Positions 36,288 to 45,500 of a DNA stretch of 64,000 bases are shown piece after piece; position 1 is the first letter of the stretch; the number at the start of each line of letters is the position of its first letter. Location: assembly GCA_900108205.1 (NCBI GenBank), contig FNUU01000001.1, forward strand, positions 544,673-608,672. Direction: 5' to 3'. A program made the position numbers and the translations under genes. The notes under the pieces were generated by a model. The model worked only from the letters and a program-made list of their open reading frames with translations. It did no database searches and was not told the origin of the DNA. This DNA is from Eubacterium ruminantium. Lineage in GTDB: Bacteria; Bacillota; Clostridia; Lachnospirales; Lachnospiraceae.

Positions 36288-37565
36288 TTAATTCCCATCA
36301 CTCTCATGGGATTCCATTCTGAGCAGCATGCCCGGCCCAACAACGCCCTCCGGCAGTGCATTTCCATCCTTATCCGTAAGTTTCACAAAAAGCTTCTGTC
36401 CCGGATGAGGTGCAGAAGGCATTTTCTGTCCATATTCATCACAGATTTCCTTTACCACAGCCGCTATATTCTTCTCCCTGAAAGCCATGAGTTCTATCTC
36501 ATCTCCCACGCAGAATTTATTCTTCTGGAAAAGCACAATGCATCCATTCTCATCAATCTCTTCAATATTTCCCAGAAAGATATAATTTCTGACATAAGTA
36601 TTCGAATCATAAATCTGATCATCACTGTCAGGCTTTCCAAAATAAAATCCTGTCGTAAACTGTCTGAAGGTACAGGCAGATATTTCCTTCTTATAATGCA
36701 CTATCTTGCTCCTGTACAGCTCCTCTGACTCCAGATAATCATCGATAGCTTCTCTGTAGGTTCTTGCAACAGCAGCCACATAAAGCTTAGTCTTCATTCT
36801 TCCTTCTATCTTAAAGGAATATATTCCCGCATCGATCATTTCCGGAATATGCTCTATCATGCAGAGATCCTTTGAATTAAAAATATAGGTTCCTCTGTCA
36901 TCCTCTTCAACAGGCATATACTCTCCCGGACGATTTTCCTCGACAACCGCATATTTCCACCTGCAAGGGTGGGTGCAGAGCCCCTTATTGGCATCTCTTC
37001 CCGTCATATAAGCAGAAAGCAGGCACCTTCCCGAATAAGAAATGCACATAGCCCCATGCATAAATGCCTCAATTTCCAGATCCTCCGGAATATTATCCCT
37101 GATCTCACGAATCTCACGGAGCGATAATTCTCTTGCGGTAACAACTCTTTTTGCACCCATTTCATACCAGAAATTAAATGTCTCGTAATTGGTATTATTA
37201 GCCTGAGTGCTTATATGGATTTCCATCTCCGGCATATACTTTTTAGCAAGCATAAAAACACCCGGATCCGAAATAAGTACCGCATCCAGTCCTATATCCT
37301 TTATTTCCCGGAAATACTCAGGAATCCCTTTGATATCATCATTATGTGCAAAAATATTTACCGTCAGATATACTTTAACGCCTCTTTCATGAGCATATTC
37401 CACGCCTTTTTTCATATCTTCTATGCTGAAATTATCGGCCTTTGCGCGAAGACCAAATCTCTGTCCACCTATATAAACTGCATCCGCGCCATAATCAACA
37501 GCGCAGTAGAGCGTATCCAGTCCGCCTGCCGGAAGCAGCAGTTCCACCTTTTTCATGTTTTCCAT
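36288..37565 (-). CDS. Peptidase U32 family protein, TrhP-like
   Basis: A 425-residue U32-family protein. The segment AFMHGAMCISYSGRCLLSAY and the following CTHPCRWKY contain the conserved Cys cluster that in tRNA-modifying members is thought to hold an iron-sulfur site. In B. subtilis the U32 proteins next to trmR make 5-hydroxyuridine at tRNA position 34, and that neighbour is present here. The N-terminus ELLLPAGGLDTLYCAVDYGADAVYIGG is typical. The ATG at 37565 is chosen behind AAAGGG; a TTG nine codons upstream is weaker. Other U32 roles, such as 23S rRNA hydroxylation, remain possible. Confidence 0.85.
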   Translation of the reverse strand: MENMKKVELLLPAGGLDTLYCAVDYGADAVYIGGQRFGLRAKADNFSIEDMKKGVEYAHERGVKVYLTVNIFAHNDDIKGIPEYFREIKDIGLDAVLISDPGVFMLAKKYMPEMEIHISTQANNTNYETFNFWYEMGAKRVVTARELSLREIREIRDNIPEDLEIEAFMHGAMCISYSGRCLLSAYMTGRDANKGLCTHPCRWKYAVVEENRPGEYMPVEEDDRGTYIFNSKDLCMIEHIPEMIDAGIYSFKIEGRMKTKLYVAAVARTYREAIDDYLESEELYRSKIVHYKKEISACTFRQFTTGFYFGKPDSDDQIYDSNTYVRNYIFLGNIEEIDENGCIVLFQKNKFCVGDEIELMAFREKNIAAVVKEICDEYGQKMPSAPHPGQKLFVKLTDKDGNALPEGVVGPGMLLRMESHESDGN

Positions 37566-37602
37566 ATTTCCAGCCCTTTCCTTATCAAACAAAACATTTC
37601 AA

Positions 37603-37746
37603 ACTGATGTAATCCATCTCATTGATACAATTCATCTCATTGATACAATTCATCTCATTGATACAATTCATCTCATTGATACAATCCATCTCATTGATGC
37701 AATCTATCACATTGATACAATCTATCACATTGATGCAATCCATCTC
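37603..37746. repeat. 18-bp tandem array, eight units
   Basis: Eight consecutive 18-bp units with the consensus ATTGATACAATTCATCTC fill 144 bp of the 305-bp space between trmR and the U32 gene. Three units are identical and the rest differ at one to three places. No hairpin is formed. The rest of the spacer (37747-37870) shows nothing recognisable. Confidence 0.9.
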
Positions 37747-37870
37747 ATGATCCCGCAGGGTCCAGTATATCGTTTTCTAAATAATTACACCAGACAACCC
37801 GCCTTGTTTTCCCGAACAGTGCAGCACCAAAAGCCTCGAAACAGCCCGGTGTCCCTCCGGTATCTTATCA

Positions 37871-38533
37871 TCACTTAACAACAGAAACAGCCATGCCATC
37901 CCCTACAGAAAGGATCACCGTTTCCAGCCTTTCATCCGACTTTATCTCATCCAAAAAGCTTCTCATCTTATCATGTACAGTCCTGTCTCTTTTTTCTACC
38001 AGGAAATGAGATTCAAATATCTCTCCGTCCAGGAATATATTATCCATGACAATTATCGTCCCTTTATGAGAAAGCCTTACTGCTTCTTTCATGTAATTCG
38101 TATACTGAGCTTTTGCAGCATCAATAAATATCATATCAAAGCATCCGTACTCATTGCTGTCCATTTCCTGCATCAGTTTATATGCATCGCCCCTGAGAAG
38201 CTTTATGCATCCTTCCTTGTCATTCCGTTCAAAGTTGGTCTCGGCCTCATTCGCCCTGTCCTCATCCAGTTCCAGAGTTACTATATCCGGTTTAAACCCG
38301 TTTTCCTCAATTATTCCCTTCATAAATAAAGCAGAGTATCCAACTGCGGTTCCGACCTCCAGCACCTTGACAGGTTTAGCAATAAGAATAAGGAGCTTTA
38401 AAAGCTCCTTGGTATTCTTCCTGACTACAGGAATTCCGCGTTCTTTTGCATCCAGATAAATATTCTGCATTTCTCCCTTATCGTCAGATATAAATGCTTC
38501 CAAAAATGTATTGATCCGCGAAAAATCCGTCAT
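37871..38533 (-). CDS. trmR: SAM-dependent O-methyltransferase, TrmR-like
   Basis: A 220-residue class I methyltransferase of the O-methyltransferase family 3 type. SAM motif VLEVGTAVGYSAL lies near residue 57, and the acidic motif DMIFIDAAKAQY near 133. In B. subtilis the TrmR (YrrM) protein methylates 5-hydroxyuridine in tRNA to 5-methoxyuridine and is encoded beside MltG and U32 genes, as here. That context makes the tRNA role likely, though the same fold serves small phenols too. Length and motifs are complete. Confidence 0.82.
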   Translation of the reverse strand: MTDFSRINTFLEAFISDDKGEMQNIYLDAKERGIPVVRKNTKELLKLLILIAKPVKVLEVGTAVGYSALFMKGIIEENGFKPDIVTLELDEDRANEAETNFERNDKEGCIKLLRGDAYKLMQEMDSNEYGCFDMIFIDAAKAQYTNYMKEAVRLSHKGTIIVMDNIFLDGEIFESHFLVEKRDRTVHDKMRSFLDEIKSDERLETVILSVGDGMAVSVVK

Positions 38534-38578
38534 ATTATAAATGTTCCTCCATGTATGCTACATATACGCTCCGGCGCT

Positions 38579-39430
38579 TTACCACCACTCATCATCCGAG
38601 CCTTCATTACCGCCATCATCCGAGTCACCGCCATCGTCCCAGCCTTCATCTGAATCGCTGTCCGAATCAGAGTCACCACCGTCGTCCCAGCCTTCATCTG
38701 AATCACTGTCCGAATCAGAGTTACCGCCGTCGTCCCAGCCTTCATCTGAATCGCTGTCCGAATCAGAGTCACCGCCGTCGTCCCAGCTCTCATCTGAACC
38801 ACCGTCCGAATCCGAATCGTTTCCGTCATCACGACCTCCATACGAATCATCATCAGAATCCGAGTCGTCGTCCGAGCTGTCGTCCTTATCCGAGTCATCC
38901 TCTCCATCTTCAGACTTTGCTTCCGTCTTCTCTTCCGTCTTCTCGGTAGTAACCTCTTCCGTAGCCTGACCGGTGTCCTGCGTAGTCAGTTTTTTCGTTT
39001 TTTTATCGTTCTCCTTAGGCCCGACCTTAGTTATCTCTTTCCCGCTGAGGTGTTCAATTATCTCATTATAGGTCATGGAAGCCTTAACCTTGTAAAGTCC
39101 GGCCTTTATATCTCCGGTATACTTTCCCAACGTCAGCTTGGCCGCCATTACATATTTATTTTTGATAACGCCAGCCTTGTATAATTCCTTTGATATATCC
39201 AGGGCTGAAGCATTCTTCTCAATTGCAACCGTAACATAAGTTGTCGCTCCAAGATCCTTTGCAGAATCATTGAATACATTGTAAGTAAAATTAAATGCTA
39301 TCGAGAAGCTTCTTACGATAAAATACACAATAAGAACATCTATAAAAAGTTCCAATGTATAATACATCGCCGACTTTAATGTTCTCTCTGCTCTTTTCCC
39401 CAATCTTTTTTTGAATCTAACTTTTGCCAT
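38579..39430 (-). CDS. Truncated MltG/YceG-like protein with acidic C-terminal repeats
   Basis: The N-terminus has a basic stretch and one membrane helix (about 20-45), then the LysM-like segment that precedes the MltG catalytic domain (ALDISKELYKAGVIKN and IKAGLYKVKASMTYNEIIEH). The transglycosylase domain with its catalytic Glu is absent. Instead there is a Glu/Lys/Thr-rich linker and a Asp/Ser/Gly-rich tail with a 16-residue repeat, DEGWDDGGDSDSDSDS, ending WW. The repeat is visible in DNA as 48-bp units. The ATG at 39430 follows GAGGGAG inside the end of the YlbF gene. The position equals that of mltG in other Firmicutes. The catalytic function is probably lost. Confidence 0.8.
   Translation of the reverse strand: MAKVRFKKRLGKRAERTLKSAMYYTLELFIDVLIVYFIVRSFSIAFNFTYNVFNDSAKDLGATTYVTVAIEKNASALDISKELYKAGVIKNKYVMAAKLTLGKYTGDIKAGLYKVKASMTYNEIIEHLSGKEITKVGPKENDKKTKKLTTQDTGQATEEVTTEKTEEKTEAKSEDGEDDSDKDDSSDDDSDSDDDSYGGRDDGNDSDSDGGSDESWDDGGDSDSDSDSDEGWDDGGNSDSDSDSDEGWDDGGDSDSDSDSDEGWDDGGDSDDGGNEGSDDEWW
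38629..38800 (-). repeat. 48-bp coding repeat in the MltG-like gene
   Basis: About three and a half imperfect 48-bp units, each encoding one 16-residue acidic repeat with GWDDGG. High similarity between units suggests recent expansion or contraction, so length may vary between strains. Confidence 0.8.
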
Positions 39431-39431
39431 T

Positions 39432-39770
39432 TCAGACTCCCTCATCAAGATAATTGAAAATAATATCCGCTGCCGTCGTATCCATTATATTCTTCAGCAG
39501 CCTTCTAAGAGCACTCTCAGCTCTGATATATTCATTGACCAGGGAATTATGAAGAAGTTCATCATTTTCTTCATAAAGCTTCTGCGTTTCCTCAAAGGCA
39601 TTACTGCTGTATTCCTGAATTTCCCTGTTTCTTGCATATAATTCCCTAAGCTTTCTCTCAAGGTCCTCATTCCTTCTCAAATGGTTCCTTGCGCTCACAT
39701 ATTTCTTATATTCTTTGGAATTTTTGATCATACTATTTAGTTTTTTGCACTCTTCCAGAAGTTCATCCAT
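39432..39770 (-). CDS. YlbF/YmcA family protein
   Basis: A small helical protein of 112 residues with long charged helices, typical of the YlbF/YmcA (RicF/RicA) family. In B. subtilis these form a complex that adjusts RNase Y activity and affects competence, sporulation and biofilm. The ATG at 39770 follows GGGGAG; the frame extends eleven codons further without a site. It lies between the RNase J gene and the MltG-like gene, so its transcript joins RNA-decay factors. Confidence 0.8.
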   Translation of the reverse strand: MDELLEECKKLNSMIKNSKEYKKYVSARNHLRRNEDLERKLRELYARNREIQEYSSNAFEETQKLYEENDELLHNSLVNEYIRAESALRRLLKNIMDTTAADIIFNYLDEGV

Positions 39771-39812
39771 AGAAAACTCCCCAGCCAGCCTTTCAAAAAA
39801 CAATTAATAATT

Positions 39813-41477
39813 TTATACTTCAGAAATAATCGGAAGTATCATCGGACTTCTCTTGGTCCTCTTCCATAAAAACTCCCCAAGCGCATCCCTTATGGACGCC
39901 TTAAGTTTATTCCAATCTGTGGTACCCCTGCCAAGACTGTCCTCAATAGCCTCTTCAACAACTATCCTGCAATCCTCGATCAGAGACTCAGATTCTCTGA
40001 CATATACAAATCCTCTTGATACAATATCCGGTCCGGCCATTAAAACGCCGCTGCCCTTTTCCAGTGTAAGTGCAACTATTATAAGACCATTTTCAGATAA
40101 ATGCTGTCTGTCTCTCAGAACAATATTTCCGACATCACCAACACCAAGGCCATCAACAAGAACTCCCGAAGCCGGTACATTTCCCGCAACCTTAAAGGTA
40201 TCTTCCGACAGTTCAAGCACATCTCCTGTTTTGAGTATCTTTATATTTTCCTTTGGAATACCCATCTCATGAGCAAGCTCAGCATGTCTCCTCAGATGTC
40301 TGAATTCACCATGAACAGGCACAGCATACTTTGGTCTCGTAAGAGCATACATAAGCTTAAGTTCTTCCTGACAGGCATGTCCGGAAACATGTGTATCCTG
40401 ATAAATAACCTTTGCACCCTTCATTTCAAGCTCGTTCATAACCCTGTAAACAGATTTCTCATTTCCAGGAATCGGATGCGATGAAAATACAACCAGGTCT
40501 CCCGGTTTAATCTTTATCTTATTATGTATGGATCCGGCAATCCTTGAAAGCACTGCCATATCCTCTCCCTGGCTTCCGGTTATGATATATACCAGCTGAT
40601 TGTCCGGATAATTAACCGCCTGATCTATGTCAATAAGCGTATTCGCCGGTATATTAATATATCCAAGTTCAGAAGCAATACTGATGATATTCACCATGCT
40701 CCTGCCTTCAACTATACATTTTCTGCCGTATTTACATGCGGAATTGATGATCTGCTGAACTCTGTCAACATTACTTGCAAATGTAGCAATGATCATTCTT
40801 CCCTCTCTGTTATCATCAAAAATATGATCCAGAGTCTTTCCGACAGTCTTTTCCGAAGGAGTGAAGCCAGGCCTTTCAACATTTGTTGAATCCGCCATAA
40901 GAGCAAGCACACCCTTCTTACCAAGTTCTCCAAATCTCTGAAGATCGATGATTCCTCCATAAACAGGAGTGTAATCCACCTTAAAATCTCCTGTATGAAC
41001 GATTATTCCCGCAGGAGTATAGATCGCAAGAGCCGCCGAATCGGCAATACTATGGTTTGTCCTTATAAATTCCACCCTGAAACAGCCAAGATTGATGGTC
41101 TGTCCATAGGTTACGATCTTTCTCTTAACATTATTTGCCAGCTCATGCTCCTTCAGCTTATATTCAATAAGCCCCATTGTAAGCTTTGTGGCATATATCG
41201 GCATATTTATCTGTTTTTCAACATAAGGAATCGCACCGATATGATCCTCATGTCCGTGTGTTACAACAAGTCCCTTGACTTTATCTTTATTTTCCACAAG
41301 ATATGTTACATCAGGTATGACCAGATCTATTCCCAGCATTCCGTCATCCGGAAATGAAAGACCGCAGTCCACCACAATTATACTATCCTCATATTCAATA
41401 GCCGTAATATTCATTCCAATCTGTTCAAGACCTCCAAGCGGAATGATCTTTACAGGCTTATTTCCTTTAGCTCCCAA
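39813..41477 (-). CDS. rnj: Ribonuclease J
   Basis: Metallo-beta-lactamase/beta-CASP enzyme with endonuclease and 5'-exonuclease activity in mRNA decay and rRNA maturation. The zinc site motif THGHEDHIGA lies near residue 73, and later HTGDFKVD and the beta-CASP region with SGHACQEELK follow. The start is TTG at 41477, five bases after GGAGGT, giving 554 residues, the normal length of RNase J1; the longer frame to 41513 would overlap the upstream gene. It is two bases after the DUF1292 stop. Confidence 0.94.
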   Translation of the reverse strand: MGAKGNKPVKIIPLGGLEQIGMNITAIEYEDSIIVVDCGLSFPDDGMLGIDLVIPDVTYLVENKDKVKGLVVTHGHEDHIGAIPYVEKQINMPIYATKLTMGLIEYKLKEHELANNVKRKIVTYGQTINLGCFRVEFIRTNHSIADSAALAIYTPAGIIVHTGDFKVDYTPVYGGIIDLQRFGELGKKGVLALMADSTNVERPGFTPSEKTVGKTLDHIFDDNREGRMIIATFASNVDRVQQIINSACKYGRKCIVEGRSMVNIISIASELGYINIPANTLIDIDQAVNYPDNQLVYIITGSQGEDMAVLSRIAGSIHNKIKIKPGDLVVFSSHPIPGNEKSVYRVMNELEMKGAKVIYQDTHVSGHACQEELKLMYALTRPKYAVPVHGEFRHLRRHAELAHEMGIPKENIKILKTGDVLELSEDTFKVAGNVPASGVLVDGLGVGDVGNIVLRDRQHLSENGLIIVALTLEKGSGVLMAGPDIVSRGFVYVRESESLIEDCRIVVEEAIEDSLGRGTTDWNKLKASIRDALGEFLWKRTKRSPMILPIISEV

Positions 41478-41478
41478 C

Positions 41479-41739
41479 TCATACCTCCAGATCAACATCA
41501 TCAAGCATTTCATTAAAAACCTTGATGACTGCTATTAGCTCATCTTCATCTTCAATTTCACAATATTCAGAGTATTCATCCTCTTCACCGGAGATATCAC
41601 ACAAAACCGAGAAATCTCCATTATCTTCATCTGCAGGAGTTTCCGATATCAGTATATAACTTTTTCCCTGAAGCTTTGTCTCAGCGAGGACGTAGAATTC
41701 TTTTTCTCCGTCTTCGGTATCAAATGTTATCTTTTCCAT
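41479..41739 (-). CDS. DUF1292 family protein, YrzB-like
   Basis: Acidic protein of 86 residues with the family pattern ITFDTEDGEKEFYVLAE and SYILISE. In Firmicutes it is regularly found between ruvX and mltG, as here. Its molecular role is unknown. The GGAGGT for the next gene, rnj, lies in its last codons, which suggests translational coupling to RNase J. Confidence 0.85.
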   Translation of the reverse strand: MEKITFDTEDGEKEFYVLAETKLQGKSYILISETPADEDNGDFSVLCDISGEEDEYSEYCEIEDEDELIAVIKVFNEMLDDVDLEV

Positions 41740-41768
41740 TTTATTTCTTCCCTTTTAATTCTCTTCTT

Positions 41769-42197
41769 CTATAAACGATTTTTATTCATATCAAGATACT
41801 GCTGCAATATTATTGCCGCAGCCATTTTGTCAATATATTCCTTGCGTCCCGTTTTAGCTACTCCGGTATCCTCCAATATTCTGTCAGCCTCAACTGTTGT
41901 CAGTCTTTCATCCACAAGAACAACAGGAAGTCCGGTTCTTCTTTCCAGCATCTCCCTGAATTCCTCAGTTGCCTGGGCTCTTTCGCCCAGGGTATTATTC
42001 ATATTTTTAGGATATCCGAGAACTATATCCGTTACATTATTCTCTGCTATTATCTCTTCAATCTTTGCAAGAGTCTTACGAAGCTTATTCGCCTTTTCCC
42101 TTTCAATGGTCATAAGAGGCTGTGCAGTAAGAAGAAGCTCATCCGACAGAGCAACTCCTACTGTTTTCGTTCCATAATCAAGACCCATGATCCTCAT
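41769..42197 (-). CDS. ruvX: RuvX/YqgF family Holliday junction resolvase-like protein
   Basis: RNase H-like protein of 142 residues. The N-terminal [15 protein letters not shown] contains the first catalytic Asp, and [14 protein letters not shown] the later conserved acidic part. The family is described as a putative resolvase and in some species takes part in 16S rRNA processing. Gene order ireB-ruvX-DUF1292 is conserved in Firmicutes. Confidence 0.93.
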   Translation of the reverse strand: MRIMGLDYGTKTVGVALSDELLLTAQPLMTIEREKANKLRKTLAKIEEIIAENNVTDIVLGYPKNMNNTLGERAQATEEFREMLERRTGLPVVLVDERLTTVEADRILEDTGVAKTGRKEYIDKMAAAIILQQYLDMNKNRL

Positions 42198-42228
42198 TTA
42201 ATTACGCCTGCCTGTTCTTTTTATTTAC

Positions 42229-42486
42229 CTATTTAAGCTTTGTATCGATATAATTTTCCATGAGGACTTCTATAATCTCATCTCTCTCAGCCTTCATGAT
42301 AAGACTTCTGGCGCCCTTATAACTGGTGATATATGTAGGATCTCCGCTCATAATATATCCTACAATCTGACTAACGGGATTATATCCCTTTTCAGATAAA
42401 GCTGCATAAACCTCTGCAATTATATCAGGCACCTCCAGGGTGGTTTCCTTAACAATATCAACATCCTGCGTTCTCTGATTGTTCAT
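42229..42486 (-). CDS. ireB: IreB family regulatory phosphoprotein (DUF965)
   Basis: An 85-residue protein with the family core IIAEVYAALSEKGYNPVSQI and GYIMSGDPTYITSYKGAR. In Enterococcus IreB is phosphorylated by the PASTA kinase IreK on N-terminal threonines and influences cephalosporin resistance. Here threonines at 6, 15 and 16 are available in the flexible N-terminus, although the exact sites are not aligned. A PASTA kinase gene lies at the right end of the window. It is the first gene of the ruvX-rnj-ylbF transcript. Confidence 0.93.
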   Translation of the reverse strand: MNNQRTQDVDIVKETTLEVPDIIAEVYAALSEKGYNPVSQIVGYIMSGDPTYITSYKGARSLIMKAERDEIIEVLMENYIDTKLK

Positions 42487-42519
42487 AGTATCACATCCTT
42501 ATACTCATAGATAATAGTT

Positions 42520-42548
42520 ATCATACCTTATTTTCAGAAAATACGCAA
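42520..42548 (-). promoter_or_regulatory. Promoter before ireB
   Basis: On the minus strand TTGCGT (42543-42548) and TATGAT (42520-42525) are 17 bases apart, between polC and ireB. It would start the ireB-ruvX-rnj operon. The -35 match is moderate. Confidence 0.5.
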
Positions 42549-42560
42549 GTTTTATTAATT

Positions 42561-45500
42561 TTATAAGAAATCAAAGGACAGCTGCCCCTGTTCAGGCATA
42601 TCTCCAAGTATGCCAAGCTCAGCCATTTTTTCGACAACAGTCTTGGATAGCTTGGCTCTGTCACGGAGTTCCTCCTGTGACAGGAATATTCCGTCCTTTG
42701 CAGCTGCTTTAAGCTGGGCAGCCGCCTTCTCTCCCATTCCGTCGATGGAAGCAAGACTCGGCATGATCTTGCCGTCTATAACCTGGAAATATTTATCATC
42801 CGCCTTATAAATGTCAATAGGCATAAACTCAAAGCCTCTGGCATACATTTCCTGTACTATTCTCATATCCTTGATACTGTCCGCATCCTTGGCCGTCTGA
42901 TCCTTTTTATCTATCTTTCTGAGTTCAGCCAGACATCTGTCCAGCTTTTCACGTCCGCAGCACATCTGCTCGTAGCTGAAGGCATCCGCACGGATACTGA
43001 AAAATGCAGCATAATACGCCTGAGGATAATAAATTTTATAATACGCAATTCTCCAGGCCATCATAACATACGCCGCAGCATGAGCCTTCGGGAACATATA
43101 CTTGATCTTTTCGCAGGACCAGATATACCAGTCCGGAATATTGTGCGCCGCCATATCTTCCTTCCATTTGGCCCAGTCCTTGCATTTACCTCCGGCAACC
43201 TTGCCCTTTCGCACATTCTCCATGATACTGAAGGCAGTACCGGATTCAAGACCCATATGAATAAGATATACCATTATATCATCACGACAGCAGATCGCTG
43301 ACGAAAGCTTACATTTACCTTCTTCAATAAGTGTCTGTGCATTTCCAAGCCATACATCGGTACCATGCGAAAGCCCGGAAATACGTACCAGGTCGGAAAA
43401 GCTTTCCGGCTTCGCGTCGATAACCATCTGCATGGCAAAATCCGTTCCAAATTCCGGAATACCAAGGCATCCCAGCGGTGTTCCGCCAATATCCTCCGGT
43501 GTTATTCCAAGAGAGGATGTTCCATGGAACAGCGCCATTACCTTTTTATCATCCAAAGGAACCTTCTTTGCATCCGTTCCTGTAAGATCCTCAAGACGTC
43601 TGATCATTGTAGGATCATCATGGCCGAGAATATCAAATTTAAGAAGGTTATGGTCGATCGAATGATACTCAAAATGGGTGGTGGTTATGTCCGTTGTCAT
43701 ATCATTTGCAGGTCTCTGTATAGGTGTAAATGTATATATCTCTTCATGAGCAGGAAGCACTATGATTCCGCCCGGATGCTGTCCCGTAGTTCTTTTAACA
43801 CCGGTGCAGCCCGCTGCAAGTCTCTCGATCTCAGCTCTCCTCTTGGTTATGCCTCTGGCTTCACAGTATTTAAGAACATAGCCATACGCAGTCTTCTCGG
43901 CAAGCGTTCCTATGGTTCCTGCTCTGAAGGCCTTTCCTTTACCGAATATTTCTTCAATATACGCATGAGCTCTCGGCTGATAATCTCCCGAGAAATTCAG
44001 GTCGATATCCGGTTCCTTATCCCCCTTAAATCCCAGGAAGGTCTCAAATGGAATATCATGTCCTTCCTTCTTCATCTTTGTACCACACTTCGGGCAGTCA
44101 CAATCAGGCATATCACATCCGGACATACCGCTGTAGCTTTTTACCAGTTCCGAATCAAAATCCGTATAAAAACAGTTCGGACATATATAATGCGGTGACA
44201 AAGGATTAACCTCGGTGATACCCGCCATGGTAGCCGCAAATGAAGAACCTACCGAACCTCTGGAACCTACAAGATAACCGTCGTCATTTGATTTCCAAAC
44301 CAGCTTCTGGGCTATGATATACATAACCGAATATCCATTTCCGATAATGGAATTCAGTTCCTTCTCCAGTCTGGTTTCAACTATCTCCGGCAGATTCGGT
44401 CCATATATCTCATGCGCCTTATTGTAGCATATCTCTCTCAGCGTCTTATCAGAATTTTCAATAACAGGAGGAGCCTTATCAGGACGCACCGGACTTATCT
44501 TCTCTATCATGTCATTGATCTTATTTGTATTTTCAATAACTATCTCTTTTGCTTTATCAAAGCCCAGGAAGCTGAACTCATCCAGCATTTCTCTGGTGGT
44601 TCTGAAATACAGCGGCGGAAGCTCCTGCTCAGTGCTTTCGCCATTTTCAGCAGCCTCTTTAAGCACCTTTTTCATGGAGCCCTTATTCATATTTCCTTCG
44701 ATAACTATTTCCCTGTAAATAGCATCATCCGGATCCAGGAAATGTACATTTCCGGTAGCAACAACAGGCTTTCCGTATTCTTCTCCCAGCTCTATGATCT
44801 TTCTTACGATATCCTCCAGATCTTCCCTGCAGGTCACACGGCTTCTGTCGTCATTTATCATGAATTCATCATTTGAAGGCGGCTGAACCTCCAGATAATC
44901 GAAGAATTTAACAAGACTTGCGATTTCTTCATCAGATGCCCCGTTGAGGAGATATTCATAAAGCTCACTGCCCGAAGTACCCGAACCCACAAGAAGTCCC
45001 TCTCTGTATTCCTCCAGAAGACTCATAGGTATCCTCGGTTTGATATTAAAATAATTTATATGCGATTCTGAAATAAGTCTGTAGAGATTCACTCTTCCTG
45101 TATTATTTCGCACAAGAATAGTCGAGTCATATACTCTTCCCTTCTTGATCTTGTCTGCCGAAACGCTGCCATAATCATTCAGTTCCTTAACAGTACTGAT
45201 ACCCTTTGACCGGATGAGTTCCATCATCTTGACAAATATCTTACCGGTTACATCAGCATCGTCACAGGCTCTGTGGTGATGCTGATTGACAACATTAAAA
45301 TATTTACACAGTCTGTCCAGATTATATCTGCCTATCTCCGGAATAAATACCTGCGCAAGAGTCATGGTATCAAGGGCAGTAAAATCATAGCTGTAACCCA
45401 GTCTGAAGGAATACTCTCTTATAAAACCGGTATCAAATGCAGCATTATGCGCAACAAGCACAGCTCCCTTACTGAATTCAAGGAACTGCGGAAGAATAAC

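Noticed and set aside
38530..38969. Long reading frames on both strands over the acidic repeat region
   Set aside because: They are by-products of the 48-bp repeat, whose length is a multiple of three. Only the frame starting at 39430 has a ribosome site, a membrane helix and a family match.
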